Position numbers and translations under genes: made by a program
Part shown: one piece after another, positions 23,508 to 35,558 of the stretch
How the letters are laid out: every line of letters begins with the position of its first letter
Numbering within the stretch: position 1 is the stretch's first letter
Assembly (NCBI GenBank): GCA_900239685.1
Contig: OENT01000770.1
Coordinates: 1-64,000, forward strand
DNA from: Rotaria macrura
Taxonomy: Eukaryota > Rotifera > Eurotatoria > Philodinida > Philodinidae
Direction: 5' to 3'
Length of the DNA: 64,000 bases
Notes under the pieces: generated by a model
What the model was told of the DNA's origin: nothing
Databases searched by the model: none
The model's input: the letters and a program-made list of their open reading frames with translations, nothing else

Positions 23508-25532
23508 GTTTATTCCAATTTTTCTCTTCTCCTCATTGTCTTTGTTTTATTTTAAACGTTCAACAGATTTCATCGTCGTTGTTTTCTCGCTTCTTTCTTT
23601 TTCTGTCAAGGAAACTGTTTACTTCCAATAATTAGGATATGTTTATTTTATTCCTTATTGTGAACATCTTTTACGAAATCAAATCATCTCATTTAATTAA
23701 TCATAATATGATGTTTATTTTACGCACGTATATCAACGCCCTCGTTCGCTCAGCCTGGTCTCGAGACGTCAGCTTAGCCAATCGAACCCTAGCCGATCAA
23801 ATGAAAACGTGCTCATCCCTCACCACTACTGGGCCACGAAGACACTGACATCTCGAAAACTCACAGCATCCATCTCCTTTGAAATACTTCTCTCCTATTA
23901 GATAAAAATAGATTCACTTGGACAGAACTATTTCGTATTGAAATCGATTTCCCAAACTGAAAAACAAACTTTCGTCCACATTCTGATGAAGTACGACATG
24001 TTCATTCAAGGCTAAAGCTCGTCGCGTAGAATACGGCACTGTATTCGATCGGTTACGCCTCAAAATAAGTTTGTATTCGATGAAGTTTATCCAGATGTTT
24101 TTATTGTGGGAAAGTTTTACAAAAATTCTCTTGACGCCATCATCATTGGGTCCAAGTTTGAGTCTAAAAGTGCTCGATTCGATGGGTTCTACTCAAGGCT
24201 AATCGATTGATATTTTGTCTTTATGCTGATTCGTGCTCAACCGACGAGCATTTTACGATAACTGTAATCGAAGTCAATCAAAATAATATGCAATTCATAT
24301 TAGATAGAAATCAGTCGTTCTCTGTCTCTTAGTTAGCTTGACTGTCGACCTATGAACTTAGTGCTCGATCAGCATTTTCAGTCCGAAATCTCGTAAAAGG
24401 TTGAACATTTTTTGAAAAGACTCTTCGAAAAAATGCAGGCGACGTTGTTGGATGCAGGCACTTTAGAATCAATTTAGCTGCTGTTGGCCATGTGAAGCAT
24501 CGAACAATGTCTCATACTGTCATCCATCAACCCGCAGGTTCAAAATTCCACAAGATAAACATATTTTCGTGAGGATCGATGCCCAAACCAGTTTGTATAA
24601 ATCCTATGAGAATCGTGAATAGTTACTGTTAAGAGAAGCTCCACGGTAGAAGCCGTCCTACAACTTCTATTTTTATCTTTCGACTAAAAGTCCGTTAATG
24701 AGAACTACTTGAAAATTAATGCTTGTCAAACCAAATTCTCTGCTACCTCTCTCAATTGGATGCGACTAGATTTTCTGTCTCGACTACGTCTGAAGCAAAG
24801 ATAAAGCAACTTGAAAATTGTATCGGTAACAACTAAATAATGATTTATTTTTGATGGTTCAATTTCTCGCAGTACCAAATACGATGCGAATTGAAATAAG
24901 ATTTGAGTCTTGTTATTAAACAATTTTATTGTTGATAGATAAATCGACCTTTCTCGAATGTCTGCTCTCCGAGGGGGAAGACTGAAGGTGAAAAAGTCCG
25001 ATGTGTAGAACTGTTTGCGAAAAGCAAAACAGATCGCCTGGAAAATGTTCGATATTAACAATTTGAAAGGTTTCTATCGATAACTAAAACGAACGAACGA
25101 AAGAAAATATTCTTTGAATATATTTTCGTGGAGATTTTCACAGGATTTTAAACAGAGTGCATCTACAGTTTCTTTTTCATAACTAATTGAGTTCGTCTAT
25201 TCGCTCGAAGATCAATCTTCGATTATTATAAAACTAAAGAGAAGGACTTGTGAAGAATGAACGGGATTCTCAGAGAGATCAGGTCGTGTTTTATTTATCA
25301 TAGAATAAATAGGATCAAGAAAATCAAATGCTGAAAGGTTCCTTAGTTGGACAAAGAACAAAAACTGTATCAACTCTGACAAACGAATATCATCTGCTTA
25401 GACTTAGATCAGATTGAAGAAGAAAAAAGAAACGAATCGTTATTTTTTGAGCGAACTTAAAAGAAATAAGAGTCGAATTTGACGAGACAACTCTGATTTC
25501 TCTTTCAGATATTTGATTATTGTTCCAGATCG
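23508..25532. other. Intergenic, no gene seen
   Basis: AT-rich spacer between the DIPK1-like and SETD4-like genes. The 111-codon minus frame at 24726-25061 has no domain or splice support. Confidence 0.5.
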
Positions 25533-28500
25533 ATGAATATCGATTGTTTACTCTCGTGCTTGAAAACATCCGGCGTGAATCCAGACAATGTTCGCGTGTC
25601 TTATTCGAATGAAACTGGTTTCGGTCTCTATTGTTGTCGTCAGCCATTCATTGAAGTCGGCTCTCTCGTCCTTTCGATTCCAGAAGATCTTTTTCTTAAA
25701 CCATCGTTTGACAAAGCCGAGTTGACGGGCTTCGAGCACTTGATTATTTACTTGCTAGAAGAGAAAATCAATCCATATGTTGAATTTCTTCGATCGATAA
25801 AGGCTGCGCCTCAATGGCGTCTATTTCCGAATGATAATTACCCTCGACAATTACTTCACAAAATGAGAAAACATTTACATAAATATAATCAATCGCGAAG
25901 CAAATTCCATCAGTACAATGACGAAGATTTTCTATGGGCTTACTATGTTATTAACACGCGTTGTGTTCACTTCAACATGAATCTCTCATCGAAAGAGCAA
26001 GACGACAATCTTTGTCTTATTCCATACTTAGGTTTGAACATATTCATTTAAATAATTCCTCTTCGACATAGAACGCATTCCTTCACTGTTTTCATCCGTG
26101 CTCTGTCAATACCTAATGTTCGAATTCAATTCTTTACCAACTACTCTTTTCCTAATACACAGGAAACCTTCACAGAATTTTCACATCAAAGTAAAGGGTC
26201 TACTGGAAGCTTTTATCTCAACATTCGTCGATCTCATCATAATGAACTTTGTCAGTTTTCATAAGTTTACATTCGATATCTAAGATAAGAAAAATGCTCT
26301 TGGTTCTTGTGAAACTCTTCAAGGATTCTCGATAGACAAACTTTTTATACAGGATGTACCATCAATATCTGTGTGCCGCAGAAAATGAATATCTCCGTAC
26401 TGGTTCAATGAATCGGTCTCTTCTTTTCCCCTTCATATTGGATAGTTTGGACTTTTTTTCTTTCGTTCAGACAACCATCGTTAAATACTTGTTGAACTTA
26501 TGACCTTTCAAAGAAAATTAAAAAACATGTAAGTTTTCCAAGCATGGTGAAAGTCGTCCCTGCTCAATTGTGACAATCAGAGTTTGTTGAATGAAATAGA
26601 TATTATCGAGAAAAACGTTTTACGAATATTGACGAAAACGGCTTGAGAACATCTCAATAAATCAAGAACATTTTGTCCGATCAAACAAAATTTCGTTTTG
26701 GCTTTACATACCAGTGAGCTGTACAGCCTAGTACAACTTTTCAGTTTCAAGAGTTCAGTCCTAAATATTCTAGCAATCTCATTCACCAAAATCACAATTT
26801 CTGGCAGATTGGATGGTTTACATGTCATGGCTATAGACAGGTGGAGGTTTTCAGCTATTTTTACCGAGATTGAAAATATCATAACTTAAAAGAGTAGCTA
26901 ACCACAGTTGCCCTATAAAAAACTGAACTCGATTCATTGAACCACTAAGGAGATATCAATTTTCAGTATCGTAGAGATAGTTGAAATACACTCTGTATTT
27001 CTATTCCATACGATTATGTTCGAGTGTCGGAGCTTTCGGCTTGGTTTTTATATACGTCGATTTTCAATTAGATCTTGCTCTTTTCTCAGCCAAACACTTT
27101 CATGCGTCTTCGCCAATAAACTTGACGACTATTCAGTCTTGTTCGTTTCAAGAAACAAGATTTCTCTCCCAACGCCTATACAGCACTACGATGCACATTG
27201 AACACTTGCTACGATACGCGAAGCTGCGAATCTTTGTCACGTAGAGTCGTTCTATGAATAAATGAAATAGATTCAACTTCTTTAGTTTGTTTAAACAATC
27301 CCTATTTTAAAAGATTCCCGTGAATTTCTCAGATGAGATCAATATCGACAATGGCATGTTGTTTGTTTGTTGCTGATCAAGCTCAAATAGAACATGTTGC
27401 TGTGGCCAATCATTATCGTTGTTGAGAAACTCACATCGATGATCTTTCTGTTTCTCAATGTATTCCATCACTCCTGTAATTTAATCATGATCGAACTACG
27501 CATGTCGTTGTGTCAAGATATTCATATGAACCGATGATTTAACAGTAGTAACACCTTCGAATACTGATTCCAATTAGATATGGTCAAAGACGGTGGTTTT
27601 CGCCGCAATTTCAATTAGTTATCCGTAAGTTTATCGAGAAGAAAAACAGTTTCATTAATCGGTTTTGATGAAAGTAAACTTTTGCAAATTGTTCTTTCAT
27701 AGAGAAACTATTAAGAATCCGGGCTGATTTCGGTTCTACGATTAGTAAAGATAGTTCAAAGTCATAAGCCTTAGCCGAGTGCGAGAAGAACAAATCGATT
27801 CTTTAAAATGTTCTGATTTTTCAACCGATGGAAAGAGTTAGCCCGACGGGTATCCGACCCAGCTATTGGACAGGACAGATGACAATTAGTAAGCATCTGT
27901 CTCGCTGATTTGAGAATACAACCCATGTTCTGATAAACTCGCTCTGAAAAATTCACTCCTACTGTTGTCCTTTTAGATTGGTTAGCTTAGTATGGCCCAT
28001 TCTTATTAAGCCGGTGAACGCACGTAAGAAAATCTTTTATCCAACCTTCTGAAACATCATCCCGTGAGAATCACAATAAATATTATGAATGTTCCACGAA
28101 ATCTGTTTTAGTCCGAATAGCTGTTATTTTGATTTATTTTTAAAGATTTCATTAATCATTCAATCGAACCCAATACGACATCGAAATATAATTGTTTAAC
28201 TTGTTCATACGAAATTCATGCAATAAAACCGATAAAGTTAAACGAAGAAATAACATTTCTTTATAATCCTCATTCGAACGTTGACTTATTTATCGAATAT
28301 GGCTTTGTGCTCTCGTCGAATCCATTCAACGAATTGAACATTGAACATGAACTTCAGCAAACTCTATCCGACGGCCAACTTCAAATGTTGAAATCGTTTA
28401 ATTATTGGAATTCGCTCGAATTTTATTCGGGAACCAATGATCTTTCTTGGACCGTTATCAAAGCCATTGAATTATATTCCGACGATAAAACTTGGTCGCC

Positions 28501-28705
28501 GTACGATGATCCGACTGACAGACAAATCAATCAAATGTCGTTAAATATCAGACGACTTTTACTTCTCGTCAAACAAAATACTGAAACAGAATTTCAGCAA
28601 TGGACGACAAAACAGTTTAATGCAGAAAAAAATGTTCTTTATCAAGATTTTTTGAATATTATTTCGGATACATCGAATGTCATTGAAAAATGTTTCAAAC
28701 AATAA
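25533..28705 (+). CDS. SETD4: SETD4-like SET-domain lysine methyltransferase
   Basis: Two exons, 25533-26031 and 28146-28705, give 352 aa. The junction completes a codon (G/AT, Asp167) inside the conserved motif PYLDFINHS, so the split is well supported. The SET core shows ETGFGLYC (residues 27-34, cofactor loop), the inserted iSET region, NTRCVHF (141-147), the NHS motif (170-172) and FLYNPHSNVDLFIEYGF (203-219), the last closing the active site. The remaining 130 residues correspond to the Rubisco-LSMT-type substrate-binding domain, shorter than in vertebrate SETD4 (about 440 aa). SETD4/SETD3 relatives methylate lysine or histidine of histones and other proteins; the substrate here is unknown. 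SETD3 or another class-VII SET protein is the alternative. The intron is 2.1 kb and contains a TIR element. Confidence 0.87.
26350..26995. mobile_element. TIR element within the SETD4-like intron
   Basis: About 50 bp at 26363-26411 (GCAGAAAATGAATATCTCC, then GGTTCAATGAATCG) recurs as an imperfect reverse complement at about 26928-26975. Outer ends read TA/CAGGATGTACC (left) and ACACTCTG/TA (right), fitting a TA target duplication and a CAG-start, Tc1/mariner-like terminus. The interior of about 550 bp has only a 101-codon minus frame without transposase motifs, so it is non-autonomous. Confidence 0.55.
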
Positions 28706-30025
28706 TCATCTGTTGTTTCAATTGCTTTTTAGATTGAACTTCAACTTTTTGTAGAAAAACACGAACATCTTCAATATGAAATTCACTCGTTGATTTAAAT
28801 GCGCAAGGACATCGCTTTTCTCCATCAATCAACAAATCAATAGAGCACAATCTTGGAAATTCACATGAGACAGTTCTCCATTCTCATTTACTCAACATAG
28901 ACCGACGAGAGGATAAGCTGGTGTTATCTGCAGTCGATGGATTCCACTTGACCATACTTTTACAACAGATCTCGAACTCGATAAGAGATTAAACAGATGG
29001 TTTTCGTCTGTTGTTTCAAATTACCAAGTTTTCTTCTCTCTTTCTAAATAATCAAAGTTCATTTTGTACATCGCGCAACATTAGTAGTTGACCTTAACTG
29101 GCAGTTCTTAGATATTTCCACAATGACGTCCTTCATCTCAAACGAGAGTTGCAAGCTATCAGTAGCAGACACAGACGTCTACTTTCTTCTTTCAACATTT
29201 GTTTATCACCTTTCCTCATTACGGGTCTTTACTTCGAGTACATTAATCGCATAAGAAATTCACTTCTGTACACTAGACTGAAATGAAATACATTAACATT
29301 TGAAAAAACCACAGGATGATTTGATTGGCAATCGTCTTTCACCGTAAACGTTTCAAAACACAGTTGATCGTCATCGCAAAAAATGGCTTGAACTTCTGTT
29401 AGCTATCTGTTACAAGCCCATCTCGAATGTAAAAATACACAAGCGCGGGGGTATAGTGTTCCACAACATGATCAGATTTAACTACAAAACAAAACCACTT
29501 GGAACTGGTGTCGTCAAGATCGAATTTTTATCATCCGATACTTCGTGAATCATTGCGACAGCTTAAACATGAATGATTCATTCAGGCACGAACATCTATG
29601 TATCTTGATTGACATTTTTTGTCCCAAAGTCAACTAAAACGAAGCAGCTACTATTATTTGAGACGATTTCTCGAGAAAATTTGAGTGACATAAAGATCGA
29701 GATAATTCACATTGAAGTGACGAATAGTAATGTCAATATATTGACATAAAACAAAAGAACGAGTATCTACATAAAAAAAACGGGTGAAAATTACCTCGAA
29801 ACGACGGCAAGATAAAAATCGACTACGCTACTATCATATTAAAACATAATAAATGTTTTATCTTCATCGAAAGCGTTTTCTTTTTGCTTCGAATATTTTT
29901 CTTCATGGACCCCTTAAATGGCGTTCGTCTCTCTTTTCTTCGTTGACTTCAAATACGCTTGCATTTTTTGCATCTATACTCGCTCTAGACTGTTCTAGAA
30001 TAGTTGCGATTACCCTGAAAAAAAT
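28706..30025. other. Intergenic, no gene seen
   Basis: Spacer between the SETD4-like gene and PRDX6. Only short frames with low-complexity content. Confidence 0.5.
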
Positions 30026-30970
30026 ATGTCACTAAAACTCGGTGATGAATTTCCAAATTTTGCATTAAAAACGACAAACGGTGATTTTCAACTACATGAT
30101 TGGCTTGGGAGCAGGTCAGTAACTGTCCTACTATTGAAAATAGGACTAACAGTCGATCTATTTCTATTTCAGTTGGGGAATTTTATTTTCACATCCAGCT
30201 GATTATACACCAGTTTGTACAACTGAATTATCACGCGCTGCTAAATTAGCTCCCGAATTCACGAAGAGAAATACAAAACTAATAGGCCTATCTTGTGATA
30301 CGATCGAAAGTCATCATGGTTGGATTAAAGTCAGTATGAATTGTCGACATGCACTTGTTTCCTTCTGTTTTCACTGTAGGATCTTCAAGCATATAGTGGT
30401 AATCAAGGTTCAGGCGAATTTCCCTTTCCAATAATTGATGATACCGATAGAAAATTAGCCAAACAACTTGGAATGATCGATCCTGACGAACATGATTCCA
30501 AAGGTTTACCATTAACTGCTCGAGCTGTATGTTTCATAGACTTTTGCACTTGGTCAAAGAGATTATTCCTTTGCATTCACAGGTTTTTTTTATTGGTCCT
30601 GACAAAAAAGTCAAAGCAAGTTTACTTTACCCAGCAACAACCGGAAGAAACTTCGAGTTCGTTCATTTAGTTCAGTCGAACGTTTTTCGTTAAACAATAT
30701 TCATTTTTAGTGAAATTCTTCGTTTACTTGATTCACTACAACTATCCGCTAAATTACCAATAGCAACACCAGTTGATTGGAAGGTTTATTCATAGTTACG
30801 AGTTGAAATCCTCTCTACTTGTTTCTTTTCCTAAAAAAAAGGTTGGTGATAAAGTGATGGTTCCGCCTAGCGTCAAGGCTGAAGATGTTGCAAAGCATTT
30901 TCCACAAGGTGTTGAAGTTCGTGGTGACCTTCCAAGTGGAAAAGGTTATATACGTATGGCACAAGTTTAA
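30026..30970 (+). CDS. PRDX6: Peroxiredoxin-6 (1-Cys peroxiredoxin)
   Basis: Six exons, 30026-30114, 30173-30329, 30380-30526, 30583-30656, 30711-30783 and 30842-30970, give 222 aa (human 224) with all phases closed. The thioredoxin-fold core shows [19 protein letters not shown]; the peroxidatic Cys lies in PVCTTE, with the usual Thr and a downstream Arg in the [15 protein letters not shown] region. The C-terminal dimer domain ([17 protein letters not shown], then GYIRMAQV) is complete. There is no resolving Cys pattern of 2-Cys types, so it belongs to the 1-Cys, Prx6 class. It reduces H2O2 and phospholipid hydroperoxides in the cytosol, an antioxidant role that fits desiccation-tolerant animals. 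The last acceptor is weak (A-run then AG). AATAAA follows at 30989. Confidence 0.97.
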
Positions 30971-30988
30971 TCGAAACAAAACAAAAAC

Positions 30989-30994
30989 AATAAA
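30989..30994 (+). promoter_or_regulatory. Poly(A) signal AATAAA of PRDX6
   Basis: AATAAA 19 bp after the PRDX6 stop codon. Confidence 0.6.
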
Positions 30995-33900
30995 ATTTTC
31001 ATTTTGATGCTGAAGAAGTAGTTTTTTCGTCGATTAGAAACACATTTAATGACTGTCGCGATCTGCTCCCGCCTTTATTTTGAAATAAAATTCGAAGGCG
31101 AGGCTAGATGAACAGTTTTTTTCTGTGTCTTGATTACGAAAATGAAGCAGATATTGAAAATAGCAATTAGACTGTTTGCACAACCCAGCGGAACTTTTAA
31201 AAAAATTAAATCACGGCGCGAGGTGTGTGAACAGTGTATTCGCCTTTTTTCACGTGCGTCGTTCAGTTGCATTGAGTAACAACAAGAAAATCAAGTCGTA
31301 GAAGAAGTAATTCACATCGGAGGGAACTGATCGACAAGCTTCGCTATATTGAATATCGTTCAAGCGAGGCAAGACGAACAGTGACTTCCGTATGAGAGAT
31401 TCATCCACCTACCGTTCACGTCGAAGTATTGAATTGTATAACATGTACATGGGGATACACATCAATTTATATAAGAATAATGAAAGAAACGGGATGATCA
31501 TTGGTTCATTCGAAGGTCATTGTCGTTTATTGGTTGAGATGCACAAATGACCCTTGGCCAGGTCACCTTCTCCCTTTGTTTTATTCTTCTTTGCCAAGGA
31601 TATTTATTCTACAAGACATTGACTGACCGCTCGCGACCGACGTGTACCAAAAGAAAAAACAATCGGAGAGAGACGGAGAGAGATAAAGATACACTTCTCA
31701 CGTCAATGAGAAATTTTCTTTTTTTTCTTCTTCACGCTATTTATTGTTCATGAGAATTCTCATGTTTTGAACAAGGAGATCTTTCGAAAATAGAACTGTA
31801 CTCTACCGAATGAAATCAACATTCGATTAGGAGAAATTCCGTTTTTCCTACTAAACTCTATATGAACTAAATTCGTGAGACATTAGTAAAAGAGTTGATT
31901 GTACATGTGAAAAAAGAACTAGAGGCATAAAAATGAATTCGAATCAACGACAACGAGAACAACATCGTAGAATGGGCGCCGATCCGAAGAAAACTTCTTG
32001 CTGATTGATTCATGAGACGTGATTTGATCATTGAGACACTGTTGAATGTTTCAGTGAAACATCTGATCTGTCATCGGAAAGTGCTCGCCAATTTCAATAT
32101 CAAGTTCAAGTTCGATTTGCGACACAGAAATGGTATATTGTGATAGAGCGAAATTCGTTGCTCGATGATCGGATATAAAATGATGATTTTCGATTCGTTT
32201 CAAAAGAAATGTGCTGTTTGTTGCAGATCGAACATTGGTGCGTTTCAATAATCAGTAAACAACAAACGATTTGCATTGAAATAGAGAACGAATCTGTACA
32301 CTTTTGATTCAATCGTTGATGTTGCTGACCTTAAGATGTTTTGCTTTCGCAAATATTGACATTGAAATGTGTGATGTCAACGATCGTTTGGTGAACAACA
32401 ACGAACATCTTTTGAGTCAATATGTTGTTAGAGATTTCTTTCGTCACAACATTGTACTTAACATTTTTTTCAGATTGCCTTTGATCGATCGAAGAGAGTT
32501 AAGAAGCGTTCGTTTTTTTTAATAACGAAAAATTCAACGAATCCCTATTGAGAGAAGCGAATGTCATTTTCAAGCGTCTACTTATTGGCGTCTCGATATT
32601 TCTACGGCGATGTTCTTCAGTTTGAAGTATTGTCAATAACTTGCAACGATTAATAATTTATTGCTTCACAAATTTATGCTCGATTCATTGATATTTGAAC
32701 AGTCTGTCTAACAAACAAGAACAAAATATTTCTCGACGAACATATTTTTCTCATCTACTTGTTGTCTCGAGCGACGCACAGCAGGCGACTTCGATCTTCT
32801 ATTTTTACACATTGCAGTTGAACACATGCCGGTAGACTAATAGACGAATGAATGAATGTTCGAAACGATGATTGTAATCATAAATTCACACGAAATACAT
32901 GAATTCGATGTGTGATAACTGTTGAACAATTGTCTATCCCTCGGAGAATAACATCATTCACAGTTCCTTTTTTCCTCACTCTGTTTTTTATTCGGTGTGA
33001 ATTAAACGTACACAAATGAAGTCAATTTGTTCCGACGAATAATCCGATTTCGTCGAGTAAAAAATGCGTCACTACCGAATTGGTTCAATAGTTAATTCGT
33101 TGTTTTTAGATACGAATAGATTCTATTGAACAAATTCTTATCGAACAAGATGAATCCGGAACATTGAAACAATAATGAGTGATGAAGATTTTTCTTTAAT
33201 CGTGAGAAAATTTTTCATTTCTCGCCTCTGTATAAAAAGCCATAGAGATAAAACTATCATTTATGATTTCAAACAAATTTATTCTGTATGGTCAAGTTAA
33301 ATGAACAACTGAATTTTATTGTTCAACCCAATTCGGATTAGCTCAATATTAGTTTTGTTCAATCTCAAGGAAGACTAACGACGTGGACCAACCAATTGTC
33401 AAAAACAACGCTTATGAATACCATTGAGTACTTGTAGATGAAAGATTCGTATGCATGACAAATGATCATTTTTAGGAAACAATCATTTTGAACAATGAAA
33501 ATTCCGACACAAACATTTGATCTGTTTATTGTTTTTAAGAAGCTGGGGGAAAAGGCAATGATTGTTGCAGAGAAAATCTTCGTTGACATCACTTGTTGAC
33601 AGTTTCGTCATTTTGTTTCGTGACGTGAAAACGAGAGACAGCTTTCGATTAGACAATTCTGAAGGAAAGTCGACTAGATTTTTGATTCGATGCTGTAAAA
33701 CAGAATATTTATTTTCGAAAACGAAATAATTGAAACTCTGATTGAGATCTTCGTTCTCGAATTCGTGCAGTTCTTTCGATTATCTTTTCGCCTCTTGAGA
33801 TAATTCTTCTCATGAAGAGCCGAAGGAAAATTAGTCGATTGATTCTTTGAACAAATGCTTTTTCTTTCTTGTCAATGACAGCTGGGAATAAAGTTGATGA

Positions 33901-35021
33901 AAGATAGTCGAACGGAGAGATAATCGAACGATCAATCGATCCCATTCATTACAAAGTCGATTCGAACGTCTTTATGAAATTCCCGCTTTATTATTTTATC
34001 TGTTTCTCCATCGTTTCGCTTTCATTCTGTTCATAGAGAACGAACATCGGATTCAAATCAATCAGTTCGGTCCGCATGAATAGATTCAATTTCAACATTG
34101 GCCAACCTATATACTTACGAAAGAACGGCCAAACAGTCTGTTGGTTGAGAAAAAAACAAACCATAATTAAATATTGGCTTTGATTTAATCAATCATGATT
34201 TTTGTTCGACTTTTCCAATCATTAAAATGAACAGATCGAGAAAGACAACGATTGTTAGTGCAGTTTGTTTGACGCTGAAGGATAGTACTCGAGTTTATCG
34301 TTTTCAGTTTCATGAGTCGAACACAAAATTTCTCGAAGACGGTCGCGAGTGTCGGCTTTGATGAATAGTGAACAAAACCTGTTGTTTTCACTTCGTCTTT
34401 TATTTTCGTCAATGATCTTCTCGGCTATTATGAACATTTAATGAGATAGTAAACAAAGCTAGTAAAAGTATTTTCTTAATAGACACGAATGTAAAGAAGG
34501 ATGAGAGATGGATGTCGATTTGCAATCAACATTCACCGTTTACTTCGAGAATCTAGGTCTGTTACACAAAAGAGTCAGATAACTACGAACAATTTTCCCT
34601 CTTCACTAAATAGCATGGTGGGAAATCGATTAATTCTTAATAATCTATCTTGATAAAAAATAAAATGACCAAATAGTCTTTGGAAATATTCTCAAACAAA
34701 TCAATGAACATCAGAAAGAAACATTTCTTGTCCACTTCCCTAAATCACTGTCATGTGAAAATGTGAGATGATCATTAAATTGGTATGAATACGATTTTGA
34801 GGAATGTTTTCGATGTTTGTGTGTGCTCGTGTTCTGAAATGCCATCCGAAATAATTAATCCCTAATCAAAATATAACTCCCGGTAAACTCACCAAATGAT
34901 CGTAGCTTTTAACATCGTTACGATATACTTCTTGCAAATAATCTGGTATTTTATACAAATATTTGAGAAGAATACAGCACAAGTGATTTTCTAACTATTG
35001 AATCGATACTTTTTATTTGGA
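30995..35021. other. Gene-poor 4 kb
   Basis: No supported gene. Between 31099 and 31390 the words GCGAGGC..AGA.GAACAGT, GCGAGGTGTGTGAACAGTG and GCGAGGCAAGACGAACAGTG occur at about 120-145 bp spacing, which may be a degenerate repeat. A 23-codon frame at 31933-32004 (MNSNQRQREQHRRMGADPKK...) looks protein-like but is isolated. Confidence 0.4.
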
Positions 35022-35558
35022 TCAATTATAGGTCATGTAATACAGGCATAAAATAAGGAAAAGAAGAAAAAAAGCCAGGATAACTAACAGTATCGGGTAG
35101 CTCGAAGTGCTAGTACGGCTTTCGACACGAGTTGAGCCACTGCGGTTTTGAAGATGAGCAACAGAATCGTCGATTTCAAAAACATCTTCCGTCAGAAGGG
35201 GACCAAATACTGATTCGTATTCATTGATGTAAGAATCTTGTTCCTCTTCCTTGCATTTGATGATTCCACAGAGCAACTTATACTTGCGAGTATTCTTTAT
35301 GCTATTCTTTTCCATTTCGGATCGTCTGAGTGATGCCACACCAACTTTTGCTTGTCGCTCTGTCAGTAGACAACTTTTGTCCACTTGAAATTCTTTTACG
35401 CAACGGCAATTAGGATCGAGATCGTGTCGACAATGCACAATAGAATTTAACTGTTTTGGAGGATAATACTTACCCGTTCCCACATTATTTCGTTTTTGAG
35501 TAGCTTCATATCGTTGCTGAGTTTTAGCATACAGTTCCATCTCGCACCTTTCATGCAT
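35022..35558 (-). CDS. Tail-anchored membrane protein, function unknown
   Basis: One 178-codon frame with ATG at 35558. The N-terminal third is charged and Gln/Arg-rich. A middle region has CRHDLDPNCRC and KLLCGIIKC cysteine pairs. The protein ends in a strong membrane helix (ILLVILAFFLLFLILCLYY) four residues from the C-terminus. There is no signal peptide, so a tail-anchored ER/vesicle or outer-membrane topology is inferred. The frame stays open upstream of the ATG to a possible acceptor (TTTTTCTAG, about 35582, followed by IKNRLKKQMHERCE), so this may be the last exon of a larger gene whose earlier exons I could not find. AATAAA lies just past the stop (35012-35017 on the minus strand). 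The family is not recognised. Confidence 0.6.
   Translation of the reverse strand: MHERCEMELYAKTQQRYEATQKRNNVGTGKYYPPKQLNSIVHCRHDLDPNCRCVKEFQVDKSCLLTERQAKVGVASLRRSEMEKNSIKNTRKYKLLCGIIKCKEEEQDSYINEYESVFGPLLTEDVFEIDDSVAHLQNRSGSTRVESRTSTSSYPILLVILAFFLLFLILCLYYMTYN

Noticed and set aside
31933-32004. 23-codon frame MNSNQRQREQHRRMGADPKK...
   Set aside because: Protein-like composition but isolated and very short; no exon partners found.
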